A stretch of DNA of 21,128 nucleotides. Source: JABWBD01 sp040768665 (GTDB taxonomy: Bacteria > Planctomycetota > Planctomycetia > Pirellulales > Thermoguttaceae). The position numbers were made by a program, and so were the translations under genes. Below, piece after piece: positions 8,844 through 17,837 of this stretch (position 1 is its first letter; each line of letters begins with the position of its first letter). The stretch spans positions 1-21,128 of the forward strand of contig JAXGMN010000104.1 of the NCBI GenBank assembly GCA_040768665.1, given 5' to 3'. Under the pieces are notes generated by a model that had not been told where the DNA came from, made no database searches, and was given only the letters and a program-made list of their open reading frames with translations.

Positions 8844-9995
8844 ATGCATGTGACGATCGCAAACCTCACGAACGGCGGCCTGAGCGGCGGATACGAAAAG
8901 TACCTTCGCGAGTTGTTGCCGCGCTTGGCCGCGGACCCGCGTGTCCAGCAGTTGGAAATTCTCCTGCCGCCACAGGCGAAGGTGTTGGCGTCGCAACTGC
9001 GCCTATGCGGTACCTATCACTTCTGGCCTTTCTACGACCACGCCTTGCGATTCGGGTGGGTCAGGAGACGGGTTCGAGAGATGGCTCCAGATGTCGTTTT
9101 TATACCGACAGCTAGGTGGCTTGACTTTGGGGCAGTTCCGACGCTGGTTATGGTGCGGAATATGGAACCGTTTATCGCGCCGTTTGCCGGAAATCCTCCC
9201 TTGGAAAGGCTGCGGAACCTGCTGCGGGCGCGGGCGGCCCGTAATGCGTGTCAGCAAGCAACCAAGATCATTGGGGTTTCGCAGTTCGTTTCTCAATTCC
9301 TAAGCAGAACGCTGCAAATTCCGAAGGAAAGGACAGCGACCGTTTATCACGGACTCGCGACGAAACCGCCAGCGGCAAGGCGGCCGAGCGTGTTGGGCGC
9401 GGGCCACTTGATGGATGACTTCCTATTCGCTGCCGGCGCACTTCGTCCGAATCGCGGTCTGGAGGACGCGATCATGGGACTTGCCGAACTTCGCGGACGA
9501 AGATGGCGGCCTCGACTGTTGATCGCCGGCGTGTCTCCGCCGGCGACGAAGGGCTACGCGCGTTGGCTGCGGCGGTTAGCAGAACAACTGGGGGTGGACG
9601 GACAGTTGTTGTGGTTGGGATACTTGGACCAGCAGGAGCTAGCGTGGTGTTTTCAGCATTGTTCGATTTTTGTAATGACGAGTCGAGTGGAAGCATGCCC
9701 GAACACGGTGCTGGAAGCCATCCAACACGGCTGTTTGTCACTGTCCTCTGATTGCATGCCGATGCCCGAGTTCTTTGGAGATTCAGCACACTACTACCGC
9801 GGGGGCGACCCGAAGGATTTTGCGGATCGGCTGTATGAGTTGCGCTTGCTGGACGATGACGACAAGGGGCGATTGCGATCGGCAGCTTTGGCGCGGGCTC
9901 GGGATTTCGATTGGGATAATACGGCGAAGGCCACTGTCACGTGCATGCTCGAAGCAGCGGGTGCGGTTCCGCCGCGACGCAGTACTGCCGCCTGA
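8844..9995 (+). CDS. Glycosyltransferase, GT4 family
   Basis: A GT-B glycosyltransferase of 383 residues. I start it at ATG 8844 (MHVTIANLTNGGLSGGYEKYL), because the first strand and glycine-rich acceptor loop then begin directly; a GTG three codons upstream is the alternative. Purine-rich GGGATAGG about eight to fifteen bases upstream could serve as ribosome site. The C-terminal domain has FLFAAGALRPNRGLEDAI, RLLIAGVSPP, LLWLGYLDQQEL and the E-x7-E motif at Glu283 and Glu291 (EACPNTVLE). The 125 bases between the SGNH gene and this one contain no gene or clear signal that I can see. The last 20 or so residues are low-complexity. Sugar specificity is unknown. Confidence 0.88.
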   Translation: MHVTIANLTNGGLSGGYEKYLRELLPRLAADPRVQQLEILLPPQAKVLASQLRLCGTYHFWPFYDHALRFGWVRRRVREMAPDVVFIPTARWLDFGAVPTLVMVRNMEPFIAPFAGNPPLERLRNLLRARAARNACQQATKIIGVSQFVSQFLSRTLQIPKERTATVYHGLATKPPAARRPSVLGAGHLMDDFLFAAGALRPNRGLEDAIMGLAELRGRRWRPRLLIAGVSPPATKGYARWLRRLAEQLGVDGQLLWLGYLDQQELAWCFQHCSIFVMTSRVEACPNTVLEAIQHGCLSLSSDCMPMPEFFGDSAHYYRGGDPKDFADRLYELRLLDDDDKGRLRSAALARARDFDWDNTAKATVTCMLEAAGAVPPRRSTAA

Positions 9996-10027
9996 GCCGC
10001 CAATGAAGTGGCTACACGGAGAAAGCA

Positions 10028-11188
10028 ATGGACTATGATTCGCAGCCTTTCGGCATCAAGGTAAAGAAGGTTTTGCGCTATCGATCACTGTATGGTTGGC
10101 GGCAGACGTGGGCTAAGATACAGGGGCATCGCCACATGAAGCGAGGCTTTTCGCCCTCGATCCGCAGTAACGGAGGGCTGGGCGCTGACCAGACGGTGGG
10201 ACTTGTCGGCTGTGGGAACTATGCCTTCACAACGATCGCGCACTTCTTGACTCGCGCGCGGGGGCAAGTCATCGGGGCATGTATGGACACCGATCCGCGT
10301 CGAGCAGCTTCCCTTGGCGCCTATTATGGCGTACCGCTTTATACAAGCGATGCTCGGGAGCTGATTGAGCATCCTCACATTCGGCTGGTCTACATTGCCT
10401 CGAACCACGCATCGCACGCGGAATATGCAATTGCCTGTCTTCGAAGCGGCAAGGACGTCTTCATTGAGAAGCCACATGTCGTTAATGAAGATCAATTACG
10501 GCATTTAACGGGTGCGATGTTGGAGACGGACGGTCGTGTGTATTTGGGTTTCAATCGCACCCAAAGTGACCTGGGACGGATTTTGAAGAGAGCCCTTGAT
10601 CGACAGACCGGCACAGGCATATTCAATTGGTTCGTTGTGGGGCATAGGCTTGCTGCAGACCACTGGTACCTCCATCCCGGCGAAGGAAGCCGAGTGCTGG
10701 GGAATCTGTGCCATTGGACTGATTTTCTCTTCGCGCTCGCAGGTCCTGACTGTTTCCCAATCCGGATCATACCGGTGCGTGACAGGGCGTATGATGTAAA
10801 CGTTGTCGTAAACTTCGTGTTTGGTAACGGCGCGATTGGCACGATTTCCTTTACAGAAGGCGATAATCTCGAAGGGATTCGCGAGAAGTTTTGTGGTCGT
10901 CGGGGTGATTGTATGATCACACTGGATGATTTTCGCAAGCTGACCGTTGAAACATCGTTTGATAGAAAGCTTCATCGTAGTTTTCATCGCGATCACGGCC
11001 ATCGGAACAACATCTTGGCGGCTTACGACAGTTCGCTCAGGGGTATGCGTTATGATCGTCACAGTCACCTGTTTCACATATCTAATACAGCACACATCTT
11101 CCTGAATACGAAGAGGGCTTTGGAAAGCAACGAAAATGTGGTAGTGAATGAATACTTGCAGGCGATGAAGAGACATTGCGCAGCTTAA
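10028..11188 (+). CDS. Gfo/Idh/MocA family NAD(P)-dependent oxidoreductase
   Basis: A 386-residue oxidoreductase, probably acting on a nucleotide sugar or sugar intermediate. A non-conserved N-terminal extension of about 55 residues precedes the Rossmann motif VGLVGCGNYA near residues 57-66. The family's catalytic-loop motif is present as EKPH (Glu147-His150), where the lysine is the usual catalytic residue, followed by YLGFNRTQSD. SFTEGDNLEGIREKFCGRRG and the closing DDFRKL match the C-terminal sheet domain. GGAG at 10018-10021 lies six bases before ATG 10028. Base composition is clearly lower in GC than the next gene (a hand count gives 25 of 60 G+C at 10921-10980), suggesting separate histories. 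It sits directly before the bi-domain oxidoreductase, so the two may act in the same sugar pathway. Confidence 0.88.
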   Translation: MDYDSQPFGIKVKKVLRYRSLYGWRQTWAKIQGHRHMKRGFSPSIRSNGGLGADQTVGLVGCGNYAFTTIAHFLTRARGQVIGACMDTDPRRAASLGAYYGVPLYTSDARELIEHPHIRLVYIASNHASHAEYAIACLRSGKDVFIEKPHVVNEDQLRHLTGAMLETDGRVYLGFNRTQSDLGRILKRALDRQTGTGIFNWFVVGHRLAADHWYLHPGEGSRVLGNLCHWTDFLFALAGPDCFPIRIIPVRDRAYDVNVVVNFVFGNGAIGTISFTEGDNLEGIREKFCGRRGDCMITLDDFRKLTVETSFDRKLHRSFHRDHGHRNNILAAYDSSLRGMRYDRHSHLFHISNTAHIFLNTKRALESNENVVVNEYLQAMKRHCAA

Positions 11189-11215
11189 TTTCTGCAAGCA
11201 AGAAGGAAGACTATT

Positions 11216-13424
11216 ATGAAACAAGTGATCCAGCAGCTTCGAAGCGGCGACACGCTTCTTGAAGAGGTCGCGATACCGCGCGTTCGGCCGGGTAATCTAG
11301 TCGTGCAGACCAAATGTTCGCTCATTTCCGCCGGGACGGAGCGAATGCTCGTCGAGTTTGGGCGCGCCGGCTGGGTCGAGAAAGCTAGGCAGCAGCCTGA
11401 AAAGATTCGGCATGTGCTGGATAAGATCCTCACGGACGGGGTGGGACCGACGCTGGAGAGCGTGAAAGCGAAATTGGATCAGCCGATCCCGATGGGATAC
11501 TCCAACGTCGGGCATGTCATTGACGTTGGGGCCGGGGTGGAGGGATTTCGACGCGGCGATCGTGTGGTCTCCAATGGGCCACACGCTGAGGTTGTGCTGG
11601 TTCCCAAACGCTTAACGGCACGGATCCCGGACGAAGTCTCGGATGAAGAAGCATGCTTCACAGTGCTGGGAGCGATCGGGCTTCAGGGGATCCGCCTCGT
11701 TCAGCCGACGCTGGGCGAGACGGTGGCAGTTTTCGGATTGGGGCTGATTGGGCTCTTGGCTGTGCAGATTCTCAAAGCGCACGGTGCCCGCGTGGTCGGG
11801 TTTGATTTCGACGGCGAGCGTGTGGAGCTGGCGCGGCGGTTCGGGGCCGTGGCGGAGGATCTCTCGCTGGGGATCGATCCGGTACGGTCGGCGCCTGGCG
11901 GCGACTGGGGAGATCGGAGTGGACGGAGTGCTGGTAACTGCGGCCACCAAGAGCGATGCATTGATGCACCAGGCTGCGCAGATGTGCCGGCAGCGTGGAC
12001 GGATCGTGCTGACCGGCGTGGCCGGGCTGAAGCTGCAGCGAGCCGATTTTTATGAAAAGGAACTCACATTTCAGGTCTCTTGCTCGTACGGGCCGGGGCG
12101 CTACGACCCGCGCTACGAGGAGCGGGGACAGGATTACCCGATCGGGTTCGTCCGCTGGACGGAACAGCGGAATTTCGAGGCGGTGCTGGAATTAATGCGG
12201 GCGAAGCGGCTGGTCACGGAGCCGCTGATCTCAGAGCGAATTCCGCTGGCGGAAGCGCGCGGGCCTATGACGCGATTGCGTCGAAGTCGGTGATCGGAGT
12301 CGTGCTCACGTATCCGCAACCGACAGACGAGAAGGGGCAACGGGCGGCACGGGCCGAGTGGTCCGGCATAGCGAACCACGCCAGGCGGCGGATCGGGTTG
12401 TATGCGGGCTGATCGGGGCCGGAGGGTTCGCGCAGCAGAGATCTTTCCGCGCTTGGCCAGGACGGGGGCGCGGCTGAAAATGGGTAAGCACAGCCAAAGG
12501 ATTCAGTGGAGCGGTTGCGGCGAGGAAATTCCAATCGAGCAGAGCACCACGGAGACTGAAAGGATTCTCGAGGATCCGGAGGTCAATGCGGTGGTGATCG
12601 CCACGCGGCATGATACGCATGGGTCGCTGGTGGTACGGGCGCTGGAGGCGGGGAAGTCGGTGTTTGTGGAGAAGCCGTTGTGCTTGAAGCCGGAGGAGTT
12701 GGAGCGGATCGCGGAAGCGCATGGACGGGCGAATGGCGCCGGCCGGCAGCGGCCGATCCTGATGGTAGGCTACAACCGGCGGTTTGCCCCGTTGACGCAG
12801 ACGTTGCTGTCGCAGGTGGCAGGGCGCAAGAGCCCACTGGCGATGATCTTCACGTGCAACGCGGGAGCGATTCCGGGAAGTCACTGGGTACAGGATCCGG
12901 CGGCGGGCGGGGGGCGGATCCTTGGAGAGGCATGCCACTTTATCGATCTGTTGCACTACGTGGCGGGAGAGGCGGAGATCGAGGAGGTGGCGGCGTTGAA
13001 ACACGGATTGGATGGCGCCGGCAATCTTGGCGACACGGCCGCGATCACGTTGCGGTTTGCCGATGGGTCGCTGGGGCAGGTGAACTATTTTGCCAACGGG
13101 CCGCGGAGCTTTCCGAAGGAGCGGTTGGAGGTTTTTTGGGACGAAAAGGCTGTGAGGATTGACAACTTCCGGAAGCTGCGGGGATTTGGCTGCCGGGGCG
13201 GGAAACGCTGCTGGAAGCAGGATAAGGGGCATGAGGCTGAGGTGCGGGCATTTGTCGAGGCCTTGCGCGGGGGTGGAGAGTCGCCGATCCGGTTTGAAAG
13301 CCTGATGAATACGACGCGGGCGACGTTTGCCGTGGTGGAGGCAATGGAGGGCAAGTGCGTTGTTGCTTTGGGTAAATCGGGCCACACCCCGAGTGCTTCT
13401 GTCGCATCGCGGCAGGTGGCATGA
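11216..13424 (+). pseudogene. Bi-domain oxidoreductase (zinc-binding-dehydrogenase-like + Gfo/Idh/MocA), frameshifted
   Basis: Restored, this is a single protein of about 735 residues with an alcohol-dehydrogenase-like N-terminal half and a Gfo/Idh/MocA C-terminal half, a known fusion in polysaccharide loci. AAGGA at 11203-11207 precedes ATG 11216. Half one shows KCSLISAGTERMLVEFGRAG, PMGYSNVGHVIDVGAGVEGF, FGLGLIGLLAVQ, then in another frame VDGVLVTAATKSDALMHQAA and YGPGRYDPRYEERG. Half two shows GLIGAGGFAQQ, IFPRLARTGARLK, VSTAKGFSGAVAARKFQ, VVIATRHDTHGSLV, FVEKPLCL and MVGYNRRFAPLT. Six frame changes are needed, near 11894, 12260, 12345, 12436, 12478 and 12535; the fifth is an extra A in AAAA. 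From 12537 to the end one frame is intact, as is 11216-11890. Substrate unknown. Either a recent pseudogene or sequence error over about 650 bases. Confidence 0.83.
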
Positions 13425-13460
13425 GTCGAATAGGGAAAGCAATCGGTCAAGGAGGGTTCC

Positions 13461-14228
13461 ATGGCGGAGCGAAATTTGCGGCTGGCAGTCTATCCGGAGG
13501 CCAGTTTTGGTGGATTCAGCGAAGTAGACGGAACAATGCGGTTCTATACCCGGGTTCAATCCTTGCTCCGACCTGACTCTGTCGTTCTCGACGTGGGATG
13601 CGGTCGCGGCGCCTATGCGAACGACGAGATCGCCTTTCGGCGGCAGTTGCGGATCTTCCGCGGCAAGTGCGCCCGAGTAATTGGAATCGATGTGGATCCT
13701 GCGGGTTGGCAGAACCCGTTTCTCGACGAATTCCGCTTGATCGAAGGCGATCGTTGGCCGTTGAGCGACCAGTCGGTCGACCTCTGTGTTTCCGATTATG
13801 TCTTGGAACACGTTCCGGATCCTGAAAGATTCTTTTCCGAGTCGCGCGTCCTGAAGCCCGGTGGCATCTTCTGCGCTCGAACACCGAATCGCTACGGCTA
13901 CGTAGCGATGGCAGCGAGTTGCGTGCCAAACAGTCTGCACGCGTGGGTTCTAAAAAAGATCGGCAAGAAACGCGGCGGCGAGGATACGTTTCCCACTGTC
14001 TATCGCTGCAACACGGCAAGAAAGCTCAGACGATTGATGCAGCAGCATGGACTGGAAGGGTGGGTGCGAGGCATCGAGGATGAGCCAACGTACCTGGTGT
14101 TCTCAAGGGGCGTTTACCGAGTGGGCGCTGTGGTTCATCGCATTATACCACCTGGATTGAAAGGCAACCTGCTGGTATTTGGTCGCAAGTCGGCGACAGC
14201 ACCGATACTTCGCAGTGAAGCGGCTTGA
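13461..14228 (+). CDS. Class I SAM-dependent methyltransferase
   Basis: A 255-residue cytoplasmic methyltransferase of the Methyltransf_11/25 type. SAM-binding motif I, VVLDVGCGRGAY, is at about residues 40-52; the acidic residue after strand two is in RVIGIDVDPAGW; motif DYVLEHVPDPERFF is near 112-125; and VLKPGGIFCARTPNRYGY closes the core. The start ATG 13461 has the best ribosome site of the window, AAGGAGG at 13449-13455, six bases upstream. It lies between two frameshifted genes but is itself fully intact and shows no premature stop. In this operon it could methylate a sugar hydroxyl or the end of a glycan chain; that is inference from position only. Confidence 0.85.
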   Translation: MAERNLRLAVYPEASFGGFSEVDGTMRFYTRVQSLLRPDSVVLDVGCGRGAYANDEIAFRRQLRIFRGKCARVIGIDVDPAGWQNPFLDEFRLIEGDRWPLSDQSVDLCVSDYVLEHVPDPERFFSESRVLKPGGIFCARTPNRYGYVAMAASCVPNSLHAWVLKKIGKKRGGEDTFPTVYRCNTARKLRRLMQQHGLEGWVRGIEDEPTYLVFSRGVYRVGAVVHRIIPPGLKGNLLVFGRKSATAPILRSEAA

Positions 14229-14248
14229 TTTCGTGGCGGTGCGAGAAT

Positions 14249-16298
14249 ATGAGGCGTTGGATACGGAAGGCAATGAGGGGATTGTACGTTTTGCGGTACC
14301 ACCGCAATTCTCAGTTGGCGCTGCGATTGGTGAGCATCGCTCGGCGGCGTTACGAAGCGAAACGTGGCGGCAGCTTCTATGCGTCGGGGCCTGTGAGCGC
14401 GATAAGAGCGCGAGTTTGTGCTGGATTTGGGCGGATCGCCGGAGCTCGGAAGGAAGAGGCGGGTTATAGATTAGTGGTTATAAATGGGAGGAAAGAAGGT
14501 CGGGGTAGGGGGAGCGAGGTATTGCGTAACCCCCGACCTTTGGAGGTTCGCTTCTTGAACGTCGAGCGTTCTCTTCCGGACCCAATCGATTGGCGGCTGG
14601 AATGCTGGCCGGACGCTTTGCAGTTGTGGCGGTTTCATCTGCACTATCATGAATTCTTGTTAGATATAGTGGCGGACGGGACTGAGGTTGCTTTCCAACG
14701 CGCTTGGGATGTTGTCGAGCAGTGGATTGAAAATAATCGGTTAAGTGATCCGCGGGTGCTGCTCGACGCATGGCATCCATACTGCATTTCCCGGCGGCTG
14801 CCGGTTTGGGTCTGCCTGTGGACGACCACTCCGCCGGAGGAACCGTTGCGGCAACGGGTCCTGGATCGCCTCTGGATGCAGGCCCGTTATCTTGCCAACC
14901 ATCTGGAACGGGACCTGGGTGGAAACCATCTGCTGGAGAATCTTCGGGCGTTGATCCTCGCCGGGTGTTTTCTAGATTGTCCGGAAGCGGCAGACTGGCG
15001 ACGCCGCGCAGCCGGGCTCTTGCGCAAAGAACTGGCCGAGCAGCTCCTGCCGCACGGCGAGCACTTCGAACGCTCGCCGATGTACCACGCGGCAATGCTC
15101 GAGGCCATGCTGGATATCCGCGACGCTGCGGAAGAATTGATGCCAGAAATAGCGGTCCTCGCGGCCGAGGCGGCGGGGAGGATGGGGACTTTTCTGCAGA
15201 GGTGCTGCATCCGGACGGAGAAATTCCCCTGCTGGGAGATTCGTGCTTTGGAGAGGGCGTTGGCGGCGGGGCTGCTGGAGCGGGTGGCGACGTGCGGACG
15301 GAACGCTTGGGGCAGTGGGAGACGAGGTGGGGGCGTCGGTGCCGGGTGGTGAGAAAGGGGACGGCGACCGGAACGCGTGGTATCTGCGCCTAAACCAGTG
15401 GCTGGTTGCGGAGGCACAACGATCGCGGCGCACGCGCGGCCCGTTGGGCCTGCGGTTAAACGATGAACTCGATAAATCGGCGTCGGAGGCTGGGGCGGGA
15501 GGCGAGTGGGAGATTATTGATTTTACCGGGATGAAGAAAGCTTCGTGCTGCTGGGATGGGGGACCGGGCCAGCTCACCTGCCCGCACGCGCATGCGGACT
15601 TGCTGACGTTCGAAGCGTCGTTCGGCGGGGCGCGGCTGTTTGTGGATAGCGGCGTGGGGAGTTACCAGAACGACGGCGATCGAAGGTACTGTCGCTCCAC
15701 TGCAGCCCATAACGCGCTGGAGATTGATGGTATGGACCAGTGCGATGTGTGGTCGAAGTTCCGGATGGGCTACCGCGGCTGGCCGTCGGGGCTAACGGTG
15801 GGCGTAACGTCGGGGTTCTCCTGGGCGAGAGCGAGTCATAACGCCCTATCGGCGTCTGGGCGTGCCGAGCGTTGGGCGATGGTTTGCTTGCCGGTCCGGG
15901 CGGCCCCTGGATCTGCGTGGATTGGGCTGACGGAAAAGGAAAGCACGGATATGCGAATCCGGCTGCATCTTCATCCCGACGTGCAGGTTGAACAGGCGAC
16001 AGGCGGCGAGGTGCGGATGCGTCTGGCCGGCCGGACGCTGATGCTGCGTTTTCTCTCGCGAGGCGAATTAACCGTCGAAGCGGGGCGATACTATCCGGAG
16101 ATGGGCGTTTGCGAGCCCGCGAAAGTCGTCTGCTGGCGGACGGTCGCGAGGTGCCCTCTGGCATGTGGATGGGTGCTGACCTGGAAAGGGCAGGCGGGCC
16201 GCGCGGAGTTGGAAGGCGGAGACATCCGGGACTTGCGGGTTCGCTGGATCGAGGAAGACGGCTCGACAGAAATCCGGCCGAGAGCAGGCGGTGCTTGA
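14249..16298 (+). pseudogene. Heparinase II/III-family protein, frameshifted
   Basis: Several frames together spell one heparinase II/III-like protein, usually a periplasmic polysaccharide lyase or editing enzyme in EPS clusters. From ATG 14249 to 15199 one frame gives LYVLRYHRNSQLALRL, FLNVERSLPDPIDWRLE, WRFHLHYHEFLLD, DAWHPYCISRRLPVWV and NHLLENLRALILAG, the alpha-toroid half. Then 15202-15255 gives VLHPDGEIPLLGDSCFGE in a second frame, 15524 onward gives YRDEESFVLL and GPAHLPA, and about 15585-15845 gives HAHADLLTFEASFGG, LFVDSGVGSY, STAAHNALEIDG and DQCDVWSKFRMG. After 15847 come YRRLGVPSVGRWFACR, then GGPWICVDWADGKGKH, then RLHLHPDVQVEQ, each in a new frame; the tail to 16298 is intact. 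At least six changes are needed. The stretch 15256-15510 is ambiguous. Recent decay or sequence error. Confidence 0.8.
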
Positions 16299-16389
16299 GG
16301 TTGACGGATAGCGAACGGTGGGGCGCTGCTTGGCGGCTGGGAGGATCGCCCACAAGCAGGAATCGCTGCAGATTTCCGCTTCTGCCATG

Positions 16390-16419
16390 TTGATGGTCGG
16401 CCTGGTCCGGGGATACAAT
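16390..16419 (+). promoter_or_regulatory. Candidate sigma-70-type promoter for the Uma2 pair
   Basis: TTGATG at 16390-16395 and TACAAT at 16414-16419 are separated by 18 bases, close to the vegetative consensus. It lies in the 179-base gap between the heparinase-like gene and the first Uma2 gene and would give a leader of about 50 bases. No other signal was recognised in this gap. Prediction by eye only; promoter consensus in the presumed phylum is less well defined. Confidence 0.4.
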
Positions 16420-16477
16420 AAGAAGGAGCAGGCGAAGCATCCATCCCATCGTCCTGTCCGGCTTGCGAGGAGATACG

Positions 16478-17062
16478 ATGAGTACAATCGCCCGATTGAG
16501 TCTGGCGGAATACGACCGCATGATTGCGGCCGGGGTGTTCGACGAGCGCGATAAACGCCGCTTGGAACTGATTCGAGGGGAGCTGCGCGAGATGACACCG
16601 CCAGGGCCAGAACATGACGACTTGATTGATCTCCTGGGCGAATGGAGCCATGCCGTCGTTCGGCCGGACGATGTTCGCGTCCGAGTGCAGAACTCCGTTG
16701 GTTTGCCTTCTCTCGAAAGCGCACCTCAGCCCGACGTGGCCTGGGTGGTAAAACGCAGTTACCGGCATGCGAGGCCCACGGCAACAGACGTCTTGCTGAT
16801 CATCGAGGTGGCGCAAAGCAGCTTGGCATACGACCGCGGCGAAAAGGCCGGGCTGTATGCCGAGGCGGGGATCGCCGACTACTGGATCGTCAACGACCGC
16901 GAGCAGTGCGTCGAGGTGTACCGCGAGCCCGAAGCCGGTCGGTACCGTTCGGTCCAAACCTTCCGCGGCGATCAGGAAGTCCGCCCGTTGGCGCTACCGG
17001 ACGCGGCGCTGCGGCCGTCGATGCTCTGGCCGCCCGGGGACATGGCAAATAGCGAGGAGTAG
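16478..17062 (+). CDS. Uma2 family protein (putative PD-(D/E)XK nuclease fold), copy 1
   Basis: A 194-residue Uma2 (DUF820) protein; the family adopts a restriction-endonuclease-like fold but its cellular role is not established. Conserved features are PQPDVAWVVKR with Asp86, DVLLIIEVAQS with Glu110, then YDRGEKAGLYAEAGIADYWIVN, where Lys123 is the family's conserved basic residue, and YREPEAGRYRSVQ. Start ATG 16478 is favoured over an in-frame TTG at 16463 because AGGAGA at 16468-16473 lies just upstream and the second copy begins at the same residue (STIARL). It is followed after four bases by a close paralogue, so the pair is one transcription unit. Confidence 0.92.
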   Translation: MSTIARLSLAEYDRMIAAGVFDERDKRRLELIRGELREMTPPGPEHDDLIDLLGEWSHAVVRPDDVRVRVQNSVGLPSLESAPQPDVAWVVKRSYRHARPTATDVLLIIEVAQSSLAYDRGEKAGLYAEAGIADYWIVNDREQCVEVYREPEAGRYRSVQTFRGDQEVRPLALPDAALRPSMLWPPGDMANSEE

Positions 17063-17066
17063 TGCA

Positions 17067-17633
17067 GTGAGCACCATCGCCCGACTGACGTTGGCCGAAT
17101 ACGACCGCATGATCGCGGCCGGGGTGTTCGACGACCGCGAGGGTCGCCGCTTGGAACTGATTCGAGGGGAGCTGCGCGAGATGACGCCAGCAGGGACGGA
17201 ACATGAAGACTTGATCGGTTGGCTGGACGATTGGAGTCATGCCGTTGTTCCGCCGGATCGCGTTGGCATCCGGATCGAGAAATCGGTCGATCTTGGGGAC
17301 CAGCAAAGTGTCCCCGAGCCCGATGTGGCTTGGGTGGTGAAGCGCAACTACCGGCATGCGCGGCCTACGGTAACGGACGTTTTGCTGATCATTGAGGTGG
17401 CCGATAGCATCATGGAATACGACCGCGGCGAAGGGGCCAGCTTGTACGTGGAGGCGGGGATCGTCGACTACTGGATCGTCAACAACCCTCAGCAGTGCAT
17501 CGAGATGTATCGGGAGCCCGAAGGGGGTCGGTACCGTTCGGTGCAGGTCTTCCGCCGTGAGGAGGAAGTGCGCCCGCTGGCGCTGCCGGAGGCGGTCTTG
17601 CGGGCGTCGATGCTGTGGCCGGCAGGGACGTAG
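17067..17633 (+). CDS. Uma2 family protein, copy 2 (tandem paralogue)
   Basis: Tandem duplicate of the preceding gene, 188 residues, beginning with GTG 17067; AGGAG at 17055-17059 lies seven bases upstream, and the first residues STIARLTLAEYDRMIAAGVF match copy 1 nearly exactly, which fixes the start. Asp86 (PEPDVAWVVKR) and Glu110 (LLIIEVADS) are kept at identical positions. The conserved lysine of copy 1 at residue 123 is glycine here (YDRGEGASLY), so this copy may be catalytically altered. Divergence is concentrated in the middle (residues about 45-80) and at the C-terminus. Role unknown, as for the family. Confidence 0.92.
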   Translation: MSTIARLTLAEYDRMIAAGVFDDREGRRLELIRGELREMTPAGTEHEDLIGWLDDWSHAVVPPDRVGIRIEKSVDLGDQQSVPEPDVAWVVKRNYRHARPTVTDVLLIIEVADSIMEYDRGEGASLYVEAGIVDYWIVNNPQQCIEMYREPEGGRYRSVQVFRREEEVRPLALPEAVLRASMLWPAGT

Positions 17634-17804
17634 CGGGGCGGAAGGGACAGGTCCATGTTTTCGGGCATCGCCTTTAAGGCCAGAACAGCTCTCAAAAATG
17701 GACCCGCAGCACGGCCGTGGGCCTGAAGGGTTACCGTGGCGGACGATGGAATCGGGGCGGTGTGTATGGCCGTTGGCCAAAGGATCCTTCTTGGTATCTC
17801 GGTT

Positions 17805-17837
17805 CCTGGGGTTCCTTATCAGATAAGGAACCCCAGG
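17805..17837. repeat. Perfect 15-bp inverted repeat (hairpin)
   Basis: The arm CCTGGGGTTCCTTAT at 17805-17819 and its exact reverse complement ATAAGGAACCCCAGG at 17823-17837 are separated by only three bases (CAG). It lies 170 bases beyond the end of the Uma2 pair. It could act as a bidirectional transcription terminator, though no run of T follows, or be a REP-like mobile palindrome. The right arm runs directly into the 38-base tandem repeat. Confidence 0.85.

Noticed and set aside
10505..11224. A 239-codon minus-strand open frame opposite the Gfo/Idh/MocA gene
   Set aside because: No domain seen, and the plus strand encodes a clear oxidoreductase with an EKPH motif.
11216..13424. Two or three separate short oxidoreductase genes instead of one broken gene
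   Set aside because: The fragments join in order into one known fusion architecture, and none of the internal fragments has a convincing start with a ribosome site.
12306..13940. A 544-codon open frame on the minus strand opposite the oxidoreductase and methyltransferase genes
   Set aside because: It is proline-, arginine- and histidine-rich with no recognisable domain, and it lies antisense to two genes with clear family motifs; such ghost frames are common in GC-rich DNA.
15574..16521. A 315-codon minus-strand open frame opposite the heparinase gene
   Set aside because: Low-complexity serine/proline/arginine composition and no family match; antisense shadow.
17805..17837. Phage or integrative-element attachment site
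   Set aside because: No integrase, tRNA gene or matching second copy is visible in the window.
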